Shown piece after piece: positions 1 to 6,323 of a stretch of 64,000 nucleotides of DNA. Positions within the stretch are counted from its first letter, which is position 1. The number at the start of each line of letters is the position of its first letter. Source of the stretch: Actimicrobium sp034313845. Lineage in GTDB: Bacteria > Pseudomonadota > Gammaproteobacteria > Burkholderiales > Burkholderiaceae_D. The DNA lies in assembly GCF_034313845.1 (NCBI RefSeq), contig NZ_JAVIWN010000003.1. The stretch is one strand, 5' to 3'. The notes below the pieces were generated by a model. That model ran no database searches, had not been told where the DNA came from, and was given only the letters and a program-made list of their open reading frames with translations. Position numbers and translations under genes: made by a program.

Positions 1-167
1 TCAGGTACTTGCCAGTCGATGATCAGCATGTCAAAACTTTCCCGACGAAGCTGGTTCAGCATTTCTTTGCCACTTTGAAACGGATGGCAGACATGACCAG
101 CAGCCGTCAGGACTTGGCATACCAGGTCGGTTTGTGTACGGTCATCATCAAGGACGGCAATTCTCAT
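1..167 (-). CDS. Response regulator receiver domain, N-terminal part (cut by window edge)
   Basis: An open frame reads leftward from an ATG at 165-167 to the window edge, giving 55 residues beginning MRIAVLDDDR. It has the hallmarks of a CheY-like receiver domain: an acidic cluster D7-D8-D9 after the first beta strand, and the hydrophobic strand plus phosphoacceptor LIIDWQVP with Asp51. The output domain lies outside the window, so the family (OmpR, NarL or other) cannot be told. Family knowledge says a partner histidine kinase phosphorylates the Asp; none is visible here. No strong Shine-Dalgarno is seen, but the next upstream GTG is out of frame, so this ATG is the likely start. Confidence 0.85.
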   Translation of the reverse strand, partial: MRIAVLDDDRTQTDLVCQVLTAAGHVCHPFQSGKEMLNQLRRESFDMLIIDWQVP

Positions 168-610
168 AGGCGGGCGTTCACAAAGGGTCTTCAGGATTAG
201 TTGCCAACAATCTACCAACTTTTGTTAAACATGGGATTTTTTTCGTTTTGCTTTAACAAAAGTTCACAATAAAAATTGACATTTCATTCGGATAGTTCAT
301 TTATGCAACAGACCGGTCAACGGGAGTTTGTCAAAGGAGTTCTGCTCTTGAAAAAGAGTGTGTCCTCTCGCAAGCCCTTCAAACTGGTAAAACAAACCAA
401 AACGACAGATTTCAAATTATTGGTCATTTATTGAAACTAATAGTATTCGGTGAGGTACATGCTGTATGCTCGGGTTACCAAGAAATATTTCTCGTATCCA
501 TCGGGAGCTTCTGCTACCTTTCGGTAGTAGAAGGCGGAACATGATTGAAAACGACGACTGGACCATGTGTATGTGTCGATGCCTAAAAACTGCCTCCGGA
601 ATTGCATAAA
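168..610. other. Intergenic region between divergent regulators
   Basis: No recognisable gene in about 440 bases of AT-rich DNA. A possible promoter for the rightward gene has TTGACA at 276-281, with a weak -10 (ATTTAT, 299-304) after a 17-base spacer. An imperfect 10-bp hairpin with a tttc loop (509-518 paired with 523-532) lies in the presumed leader of the downstream HTH gene. A 43-codon reading frame at 303-434 has no supporting features. Confidence 0.5.
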
Positions 611-1069
611 ATGAAAACATCCACCGAACGCACTGCCTTCAGTGCTCGCTTGCAACTGGCGTTACGCAACGCCAATCATGCTGCGAACCATCCGACTTAT
701 TTGTCTCGCGAATTCAACTTCCGGTTTTCAGGTAGTCCGATTACCGTCCATGCAGCCAGAAAATGGCTGGTTGGTGAATCTATCCCAACTCAGGATAAGT
801 TACGCGCCCTTTCCAACTGGCTGGGCGTTACTGCAGAGTGGTTACGTTTTGGCGGGCCGGAAGATAATGCGGTGATCTCGGCTCCCCAGAACAGCGGCGC
901 TTCCGAATCGGCGCAATCGAAACTGATTGCTGACTTCATGGAGCTGGACATGCACCATCGTCAGATCGTGCAGGATTTCATCAAGTTGCTGGCCCAAAAG
1001 GGCCGACTACCACCTGACCTGATCCCGGAACGGGCCCCTCGGGTTGCCAAGCTGAAGACCAGTGCTTGA
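611..1069 (+). CDS. Helix-turn-helix transcriptional regulator (XRE-like)
   Basis: This is a 152-aa protein starting at ATG 611; an in-frame TTG at 602 is a weaker alternative. Residues of about 5-80 look like a lambda-repressor-type DNA-binding domain of the variant found in small Burkholderiales regulators: an N-terminal helix, the ITVHAARKWLVGESIP recognition region, then DKLRALSNWLGVTAEWLRFG. The C-terminal half is a short helical tail with no ligand domain. It is followed by a strong intrinsic terminator and so is monocistronic. The target is unknown. It is transcribed divergently from a response regulator 440 bases away. Confidence 0.75.
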   Translation: MKTSTERTAFSARLQLALRNANHAANHPTYLSREFNFRFSGSPITVHAARKWLVGESIPTQDKLRALSNWLGVTAEWLRFGGPEDNAVISAPQNSGASESAQSKLIADFMELDMHHRQIVQDFIKLLAQKGRLPPDLIPERAPRVAKLKTSA

Positions 1070-1087
1070 GCTGATAAGTTTAAATAG

Positions 1088-1119
1088 AAATAGCCCGCAA
1101 CTTGCCGGGCTATTTTTTT
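1088..1119 (+). terminator. Intrinsic terminator after the HTH regulator
   Basis: A perfect 7-bp GC-rich stem (tagcccg 1091-1097 with cgggcta 1106-1112) is followed by a seven-T run at 1113-1119, directly downstream of the stop codon. Confidence 0.9.
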
Positions 1120-1477
1120 GGGGGCACACCCTGTAATTCAGGTCGTGTGAAGTCACTGGTCGGGATGCTGTTATAAATAAGGGCTGGCGTATTGGCAATC
1201 GGGTATTTCAGCCGTGTATTTGTTGATGCCAAGGTGTATGAAGCGGTGTACGTTACAGGGCGCAATTTGCGCTGGCTGTCTGCATCGGGGCGGCGACGGG
1301 CCTGGGGATGTGCCGGCGTCTTTGTAATCGATCCAGCACGAATAGTCCGAATACCCTAGACTTCATCGGGCTTTGCGGCTCGGCGCAGGAATGGCCCAGC
1401 TGCCTGTCGCGACGGAACTCACGACGCCGGCGGACCACATCCCCATCACTTCCTCACATTTTGAAAGAAATGACACC
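1120..1477. other. Intergenic region without recognisable gene
   Basis: About 360 bases between the terminator and the hydrolase start. Short frames exist on both strands but none resembles a known family. The region presumably carries the hydrolase promoter, which could not be assigned with confidence. Confidence 0.5.
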
Positions 1478-2173
1478 ATGACATCTCAAATGATTGATAT
1501 TGCCAGCCATGACGGACAAACTTTTCAGGGTTACCTGGCGCTACCGCCGACAGGAGCTGGTCCGGGCATTGTGCTGATTCAGGAAATTTTCGGTGTTAAC
1601 GGCCATATCAAGGCAGTGGCCGACCAATACGCGCTTGACGGCTACGTGGTGCTTGCACCGGACCTGTTCTGGCGTCAGCAACCGGGCGTCGACCTTGGTT
1701 ATACCGAAACCGATTTCGGTGCGGCAATCGGTTTCATGCAAAACACGGATTTCCCGCTGGCGATACAGGATTTGACGGCAACGGTCAGCGCATTACGTGC
1801 ACTGCCACAATGTAATGGCAAGGTGGCTTCGCTGGGATACTGTATGGGCGGCTTGCTGTCCTACCTCAGCGCAGCTAGCGCCGGCGTCGATGCCGCTGTG
1901 TGTTACTACCCGGGATCCATCGAGGAGCATCTGAATCTGGTCGACAAGGTGACCTGTCCGATCCTGATACATTTTGCAGAAAATGATCACTACATTGCGC
2001 CTGCGGCAGTGAAAGCGGTTCAGGAAGCATTCGCCGAAGTGAAAACGGCGGTAATTGAGGTCTATCCAGGCGTCGATCACGGGTTCAATTGCTGGGAGCG
2101 TCCGGCTTATCACCAGAAGACCTCGTCATTGGCACACGGCTTGTCACTGTCATTTTTGGCCAAGGCTTATTGA
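1478..2173 (+). CDS. Dienelactone hydrolase family protein
   Basis: This is a 231-aa alpha/beta hydrolase. The ATG at 1478 was chosen because homology begins at MTSQMIDIASHDG; the open frame extends 35 codons further upstream without family character. Motifs of the dienelactone hydrolase family are visible: QEIFGVN with the interacting Glu, the nucleophile elbow GYCMGG with Cys, NDHYI carrying the acid, and the catalytic His in VDHGFN. Classical members hydrolyse dienelactone in chlorocatechol breakdown. Most chromosomal stand-alone members, as here with no catabolic neighbours, have unknown physiological esters or lactones as substrate. It is predicted to be cytoplasmic and monocistronic. 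Confidence 0.88.
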   Translation: MTSQMIDIASHDGQTFQGYLALPPTGAGPGIVLIQEIFGVNGHIKAVADQYALDGYVVLAPDLFWRQQPGVDLGYTETDFGAAIGFMQNTDFPLAIQDLTATVSALRALPQCNGKVASLGYCMGGLLSYLSAASAGVDAAVCYYPGSIEEHLNLVDKVTCPILIHFAENDHYIAPAAVKAVQEAFAEVKTAVIEVYPGVDHGFNCWERPAYHQKTSSLAHGLSLSFLAKAY

Positions 2174-2460
2174 GGGAATTGAGGATTGTTCGTCTTTCGT
2201 CGGGCGAATATTTCTGCTTGGAAGAAGCTGCTGCAGCGCCAAATCAAAATCCTCTGAAGAATTTTCTCTAGAGAACACAGGCTCCTGGCTAAGACAGTTT
2301 TACTCATATCGGTGTACTCGATACGCGTGCCATTGATCAAGTACAGGCCAGGGCCGGTATGCTGTTGTTCGCTATCTATGTCAGTGATGGCGCGTGCCGT
2401 ATGAACTGCAGGCACTGACCTCGATAGCTGGAAATCTCCACCCCCAGAGGAAAAATCAAT
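2174..2460. other. Intergenic stretch with possible insertion-sequence debris
   Basis: No gene is seen. The last 60 bases run into an orfA-like fragment and may be the left end of the same decayed IS element. A possible terminal repeat near 2402 (tgaactgcaggcactg) has no partner in the window. Confidence 0.35.
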
Positions 2461-2610
2461 AAAAAGCAACGCCGACAGTTCAACATCAGCCTGAAGCTGG
2501 AGGTCGTTCGCATGATCAAGAAACAGCGGCTGACGACCACTCGGAACAGCCGAAGTATGGATAGTGGCGAGACCGCGATTCGTCGCTGGATCAAACAATA
2601 TGCTTGCTGA
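2461..2610 (+). pseudogene. Decayed IS3-family orfA (transposase N-terminal HTH) fragment
   Basis: Reading from 2461 to the stop at 2608-2610 gives about 49 residues with the pattern of IS3-family OrfA helix-turn-helix proteins: KKQRRQFNISLKLEVVRM, then ETAIRRWIKQY. The middle, where a second helix with an AxxLGI-like turn is expected, is disrupted. There is no start codon in frame, and the protein ends after the recognition helix with no orfB. It is a short remnant of an insertion sequence. It sits just outside the tRNA-Phe fragment, in a spot that has collected mobile DNA. Confidence 0.65.
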
Positions 2611-2639
2611 GTAAAGTGGAGTACGCGGAACCAGCACAA

Positions 2640-2669
2640 CAAAAAGCCCGCCTGGTTAAGGGCGGGCTA
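2640..2669 (-). terminator. Intrinsic terminator on the minus strand, probably the original tRNA-Phe terminator
   Basis: An 8-bp perfect stem (agcccgcc 2645-2652 with ggcgggct 2661-2668) has an A-run at 2641-2645 on the plus strand, which is a T-run for minus-strand transcription. It lies just downstream of the tRNA-Phe 3' fragment. This fits a terminator stranded from the tRNA gene when the island inserted. It now also ends the small-protein transcript. Confidence 0.85.
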
Positions 2670-2683
2670 AATGGTGAATCTAT

Positions 2684-2730
2684 TGGTGGCCCGGGGCGGA
2701 ATCGAACCACCGACAAAAGGCTTTTCAATC
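2684..2730 (-). repeat. Duplicated 3' end of tRNA-Phe (att-like direct repeat)
   Basis: These 47 bases match the 3' part of the tRNA-Phe gene at 3577-3623 at 45 of 47 positions, in the same orientation and at an offset of 893. The copy includes the encoded CCA, the T arm and the anticodon loop. It stops abruptly beyond the anticodon and lacks the 5' half, so it cannot make a tRNA. Such a displaced 3' end is the standard footprint of integration by a tyrosine recombinase at a tRNA gene. Confidence 0.88.
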
Positions 2731-2737
2731 TTCATGC

Positions 2738-2923
2738 TTATTTATTCGCTGAAATTACCTGCACATGAGGTTTCAGGTATTCGATGACACCATCGTGACT
2801 GACGACGATGGATGTGCCGGTTGCTCTTGCTAGATCATGCGCACGCTGGACTGCCCTTTGCATGGCGACTTGCGAAAGGCGCAGATCGCGGTCCATGGCC
2901 TGTTCAATGGGTTGTTTGTTCAT
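2738..2923 (-). CDS. Small partner protein of zeta-toxin-like gene (putative antitoxin)
   Basis: This is a 61-aa protein whose ATG (2921-2923) overlaps the stop of the upstream P-loop gene by one base (TAATG), so translation of the two is coupled. Residues 1-35 are predicted helical with many Gln, Arg and Ala (SQVAMQRAVQRAHDLARATG). A short beta segment follows (TSIVVSHDGVIEYL). It has no known domain I can name. The coupling to a zeta-like kinase and the small size suggest an antitoxin or accessory factor. In classical epsilon/zeta systems the antitoxin precedes the toxin and differs in sequence, so this assignment is inferential. The reading frame is intact even though its partner is broken. 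Confidence 0.6.
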   Translation of the reverse strand: MNKQPIEQAMDRDLRLSQVAMQRAVQRAHDLARATGTSIVVSHDGVIEYLKPHVQVISANK

Positions 2924-3445
2924 TATCGTTCGCTCCAGTCGATGAGGGCCGGCACGGAACCGGCTTTGTCATACAAAGCCCAAGCGTCCACGATGGGCGC
3001 ATAGAGTTGTTCAAAATTATTTTTTCCGGCAATAAAGCGACGGCGAATCACTTCTTCCGGGATGTGATGGCCGCCTTGTCTGACCCTTTGCGCGACACGA
3101 GCAATGGCTTCTTCAGCGCTCGCCAATTGGAGAAAAATAAGTTTGATGCGATAGCCAGCCATTTGCCATTCGTCAATCAGACGCAAGTAGCCCCGACTCT
3201 GAAAGAGTCGTTTCAAAGGCGAAACTGGTGCGTGCGTCAAAGTGGCGTGTCAATTCCTGCAACATCAAGCGCCCGGCTCGTAGTGATGCCGTTTCGGGTG
3301 CAAACGGCGCAATTCCTGCAGCGATTAAGTCGGCATTGATGAACACGGGGCAGGCAGCTTCGCCCGGCAGAAATTCGCGTGCGAATGTGGTTTTCCCAGC
3401 GCCGTTCGGGCCTGCGATGATAATGATGCGGGGCGCTTCTTTCAT
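2923..3445 (-). pseudogene. Zeta-toxin-like P-loop kinase/ATPase, frameshifted
   Basis: Starting at ATG 3445, the frame encodes MKEAPRIIIIAGPNGAGKTT, a Walker A motif (GPNGAGKT) typical of zeta toxins and related AAA_33 kinases. It continues through NADLIAAGIAPF and FAFETTLS and then stops early near 3173-3180. The rest of the family pattern (SRGYLRLIDEWQMAGYRIKL, then RVRQGGHHIPEEVIRRRF and NFEQLYAPIVDAWALYDKAG) continues in another frame to the stop at 2923-2925. One extra base, or loss of two, near 3200-3208 explains this. The break falls on a perfect 7-bp inverted repeat (cgactct / agagtcg). Zeta toxins phosphorylate UDP-N-acetylglucosamine; whether this family does so is unknown. As written the gene is inactive unless recoded. 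Confidence 0.78.
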
Positions 3446-3529
3446 CCTCGAGACTCCGTCATTGAACGCTGATTGCCTTCTGAACAATACCGGAAATAGA
3501 CTGGACACGCACGCTTTCCGCCCCACAAA

Positions 3530-3559
3530 CAAAAACGCCAACCTGCGAAGGTTGGCGTT
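3530..3559 (-). terminator. Intrinsic terminator downstream of tRNA-Phe
   Basis: An 11-bp perfect stem (3534-3544 with 3549-3559, loop gcga) is followed on the minus strand by a T-run (plus-strand a's at 3531-3535). It ends the tRNA-Phe transcript. It belongs to the inserted segment, because a different terminator follows the displaced tRNA end at 2640-2669. Confidence 0.9.
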
Positions 3560-3576
3560 ATGTAAGAACTATTTCT

Positions 3577-3652
3577 TGGTGGCCCGGGGCGGAATCGAAC
3601 CACCGACACAAGGATTTTCAATCCTCTGCTCTACCGACTGAGCTACCAGGCC
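3577..3652 (-). tRNA. tRNA-Phe (GAA)
   Basis: This is a 76-base tRNA on the minus strand. The acceptor stem GGCCTGG pairs with CCGGGCC, with discriminator A and an encoded CCA. The anticodon loop is TTGAAAA with anticodon GAA, and normal D and T arms are present. Its 3' 47 bases are duplicated at 2684-2730. Confidence 0.96.
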
Positions 3653-3770
3653 AAGGTGCGAAATTATAGCAAGTCTTTCGGATTTTGCAAGCTGGCAGGA
3701 AAATCTAATTTTTGACCAGCCGCTATAATCGTGGAGCTACTTTTATACCAACCTCTTTTGATCGAGCTAC

Positions 3771-4958
3771 ATGCATACCGACATTTGCGTTATCGGCAAT
3801 GGCACCATAGGAAAAACCGCAGCGCTCGGATTGGCGCAGGCGGGATTCCGGGTGTCGCTGCTTTGTCCTCCCGCTCCGCCCGTGGCAGCAAGCGCACCTG
3901 CGACCTGGGACTTGCGGGTCTATGCATTGAACGAGGTGGCGCGCGATTTGCTGACTTCACTGAAAGTGTGGGACGCGCTGGACGCTGAACGCATTGCGGC
4001 CATTGATGCAATGGTGGTCATCGGCGATGGCGACCATGCCGGCAAGATCGAGTTCGACGCCTACGGAGCGCATGTCGCGGCACTGGCCTGGATTGTCGAG
4101 CACCGTAATCTTGATCAGGCACTCGATGCGGCACTGCGCTTTTCTCGGGATGTGACGCTGGTCAGCGGTACGGTTGACCAGTTGCAGGTCGAGGCAGACG
4201 GTGCGCATATTCATCTGGCCGATGGCACCAGATTGACGGCTGCGTTGGTCATTGGTGCTGACGGTGCCCATTCCTGGGTGCGGAACCATGCAGATATCGG
4301 GATCGACTACCGGCCTTACGGACAGCGCGCCGTCGTCAGCAACTTTGATTGCAGCGTTGCCCATCAAGGAGTCGCTTACCAGTGGTTCACTTCCACCGAA
4401 GGAATCATCGCATTGCTGCCGTTGTCAGGGCAGCGCGTCTCGCTGGTCTGGTCGGCACCGGATGCGCTCGCGGCAACACTGATGAGCGAGTCGCCGCAGC
4501 AGTTGGCCGCACGCTTGACGGCATTACCCGGTCAGCCGTTTGGCCAGTTGCTGCCGATGGTGCCGGAACGGGTTCACGCGATTCCGCTGGCGTTAATCCG
4601 TGCGCATCAGTTTGTCGCTCCGCGTATCGCCCTGGTTGGGGATGCCGCGCATGTCATCCATCCGATGGCAGGGCACGGGATGAACCTGGGTTTCGGTGAT
4701 GTCGCTGCGTTGTTGCGTGTCTTGTCTGGCAGCGAAGCCAGACGCGATTGTGGTGAGGCCCGTCTGTTGCAAAGTTACGCGCGTTCGCGCAAGGAAGAAG
4801 TGCTGATGATGCAGATGGCGACCGACGGATTGCAGCGATTGTTTTCGTCGCAGTTCGAACCGCTGCGACTGGTTCGCAATCTTGGATTGAACTTGCTCAA
4901 CAAGTTGCCTGTCATAAAAAGACGCCTGATGTCGCATGCTGCCGGAGGCACCAAGTGA
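3771..4958 (+). CDS. UbiH/UbiF-family FAD-dependent monooxygenase
   Basis: This is a 395-aa flavoprotein of the UbiH/UbiI/UbiF/VisC family, which hydroxylates the ring of ubiquinone precursors with O2 and NAD(P)H. The N-terminal dinucleotide fold carries GNGTIG (residues 9-14). The DG motif GADGAHS lies near 162-168, and the FAD-ribityl motif GDAAHVIHPMAGHGMNLG near 290-308. The length matches the family. Which ring position it acts on cannot be told. Since coq7 (C6-type hydroxylase) occurs at the right edge of this window, this is more likely a C5 or C1 enzyme. The dsbC ORF starts 45 bases downstream, suggesting co-transcription. Confidence 0.9.
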   Translation: MHTDICVIGNGTIGKTAALGLAQAGFRVSLLCPPAPPVAASAPATWDLRVYALNEVARDLLTSLKVWDALDAERIAAIDAMVVIGDGDHAGKIEFDAYGAHVAALAWIVEHRNLDQALDAALRFSRDVTLVSGTVDQLQVEADGAHIHLADGTRLTAALVIGADGAHSWVRNHADIGIDYRPYGQRAVVSNFDCSVAHQGVAYQWFTSTEGIIALLPLSGQRVSLVWSAPDALAATLMSESPQQLAARLTALPGQPFGQLLPMVPERVHAIPLALIRAHQFVAPRIALVGDAAHVIHPMAGHGMNLGFGDVAALLRVLSGSEARRDCGEARLLQSYARSRKEEVLMMQMATDGLQRLFSSQFEPLRLVRNLGLNLLNKLPVIKRRLMSHAAGGTK

Positions 4959-5002
4959 TTGCCTTATCCCGCGTACACAACCCCATTACTGGAATTAACT
5001 GC

Positions 5003-5719
5003 ATGAACTTTTTCAAGTCTGTACTCGCTGCTTCGCTGACCCTGTCGACCCTGGTTGCTTGCGCTGAAACACCGCAGGAAGCCAAAATCAAGAAGCTCAT
5101 CGAGCCGCGCCTGGGGGAGGGAGCCGTCGTCGAATCCGTCCGCAAGACGCCGTATGGCGGACTCTATGAATTGCATGTCGGTGGCGACATTCTGTACACC
5201 GACGAGCAAGCGAACTACCTGTTCGTTGGCCGCGTGATGGAAAGCAAGACGTTCAAAGATCTGACGAAGGCGCGCATCGACGAGGTCAGCCGCGTCAAGT
5301 TCTCTGACTTGCCACTGGAGATGGCCATCAAAACGGTCAAGGGTGACGGCAAGCGGATCATTGCCGTGTTCGAGGATCCCAATTGCGGCTATTGCAAGCG
5401 CTTCCGACAGAACCTGCAAGGGGTCGATAACCTGACTGTCTATACCTTTCTCTACAACATTTTGTCCGACGACTCTGGCGTGAAGGCCAAGAATGTCTGG
5501 TGTGCTGCAGATCGTAACAAGGCCTGGGATGACTGGATGTTACGTGGCAAGGAAGCTGCCGCAGCGCCGGTCGCATGCCCTACGCCAAATGAAAAAGTAT
5601 TCGCGCTGGGACAAAAGCTGCGCATCACGGGAACACCAACCATCTTCTTTGCCGATGGCAGCCGGGTGCCCGGCGCGATGGATGCCAAGGGGCTGGAAGC
5701 CAAGCTCGCGACGCAATAA
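5003..5719 (+). CDS. dsbC: Thiol:disulfide interchange protein DsbC
   Basis: This is a 238-aa periplasmic disulfide isomerase. ATG 5003 is chosen because a signal peptide (MNFFKSVLAASLTLSTLVAC) follows immediately; the frame extends 16 codons upstream. The N-terminal dimerisation domain (about 25-80) precedes a thioredoxin domain with active site CGYC at 128-131 and the cis-Pro loop TGTPT near 210. DsbC reshuffles wrong disulfides and is kept reduced by DsbD, which is not in this window. The signal peptide ends in LVAC, which also fits a lipobox, so membrane anchoring is possible; ordinary cleavage after ACA is the alternative. It follows the monooxygenase closely. Confidence 0.92.
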   Translation: MNFFKSVLAASLTLSTLVACAETPQEAKIKKLIEPRLGEGAVVESVRKTPYGGLYELHVGGDILYTDEQANYLFVGRVMESKTFKDLTKARIDEVSRVKFSDLPLEMAIKTVKGDGKRIIAVFEDPNCGYCKRFRQNLQGVDNLTVYTFLYNILSDDSGVKAKNVWCAADRNKAWDDWMLRGKEAAAAPVACPTPNEKVFALGQKLRITGTPTIFFADGSRVPGAMDAKGLEAKLATQ

Positions 5720-5839
5720 TCGCGCACAATTCATGAAATAACGGGGGGATGCTTCGCCGGCTCCCGATAAAATCCGTTATATTCCACCGAACCAACGCGC
5801 TGCGTCAGCGCAAGCACACCTCACCATACGGAGTACGCC

Positions 5840-6298
5840 ATGGTCACACTCAATATCAACGGTAAAGACATGCAGGTCGATGCCGATCCTTCCACTCCGA
5901 TTTTGTGGGCATTGCGGGATAACCTCGATATGACTGGCACCAAGTTCGGCTGCGGCGCGGCGCTGTGCGGTGCCTGTACCGTCCATCTGAATGGCCAGCC
6001 AATCCGGTCCTGCGTGACGCCGATTTCGGCGGCTGCCGGTGCGAAGATCACGACCATCGAAGCCATGCAGGCCGATCCGATCGGCAAGGCGGTACAAGCG
6101 GCCTGGGTCAAGCTTGACGTGCCGCAATGCGGTTACTGCCAGAGCGGCCAGGTCATGACAGCCACCGCCTTGCTGCGTTCTAACAAATCACCTTCCGATG
6201 CCGATATCGACGCCGCCATGAGCGGCAATATCTGCCGTTGCGGCACCTACCAGCGCATTCGCGCGGCGATCAAGGATGCGTCAAAAGCGCTGGCCTGA
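5840..6298 (+). CDS. iorA: 2Fe-2S subunit of a molybdenum hydroxylase (IorA-like)
   Basis: This is a 152-aa small subunit of the xanthine oxidase family, closest in type to isoquinoline 1-oxidoreductase alpha. A plant-type ferredoxin domain has Cys38, Cys43, Cys46 and Cys58. A C-terminal four-helix domain carries the second cluster with Cys97, Cys100, Cys132 and Cys134 (QCGYCQSG and CRCGTY). It passes electrons from the Mo centre of the partner downstream to an acceptor, probably a membrane cytochrome or an artificial-dye-like acceptor, since no FAD subunit is present. Start ATG 5840 follows a purine-rich site (cggag). The next gene begins 26 bases after the stop. Confidence 0.93.
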   Translation: MVTLNINGKDMQVDADPSTPILWALRDNLDMTGTKFGCGAALCGACTVHLNGQPIRSCVTPISAAAGAKITTIEAMQADPIGKAVQAAWVKLDVPQCGYCQSGQVMTATALLRSNKSPSDADIDAAMSGNICRCGTYQRIRAAIKDASKALA

Positions 6299-6323
6299 GC
6301 CCTGTCACTTTTCGGAGAATCAA

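Larger units (their letters stand above)
2731..3576. mobile_element. Putative mini-island inserted at tRNA-Phe
   Basis: About 850 bases lie between the displaced tRNA-Phe 3' end and the intact tRNA-Phe gene. The segment holds only a two-gene toxin/antitoxin-like pair and its own terminator. No integrase is present, so it is either a deletion remnant of a larger island or a cassette mobilised in trans. The direct repeats are seen directly; the integration history is inferred. Confidence 0.6.

Noticed and set aside
303..434. A 43-codon frame with a basic, Lys-rich product
   Set aside because: No Shine-Dalgarno, no recognisable features, and it lies in an AT-rich intergenic region; not distinguishable from chance.
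2684..2730. A second tRNA-Phe gene
   Set aside because: Only the 3' part is present, without D arm or 5' acceptor strand.
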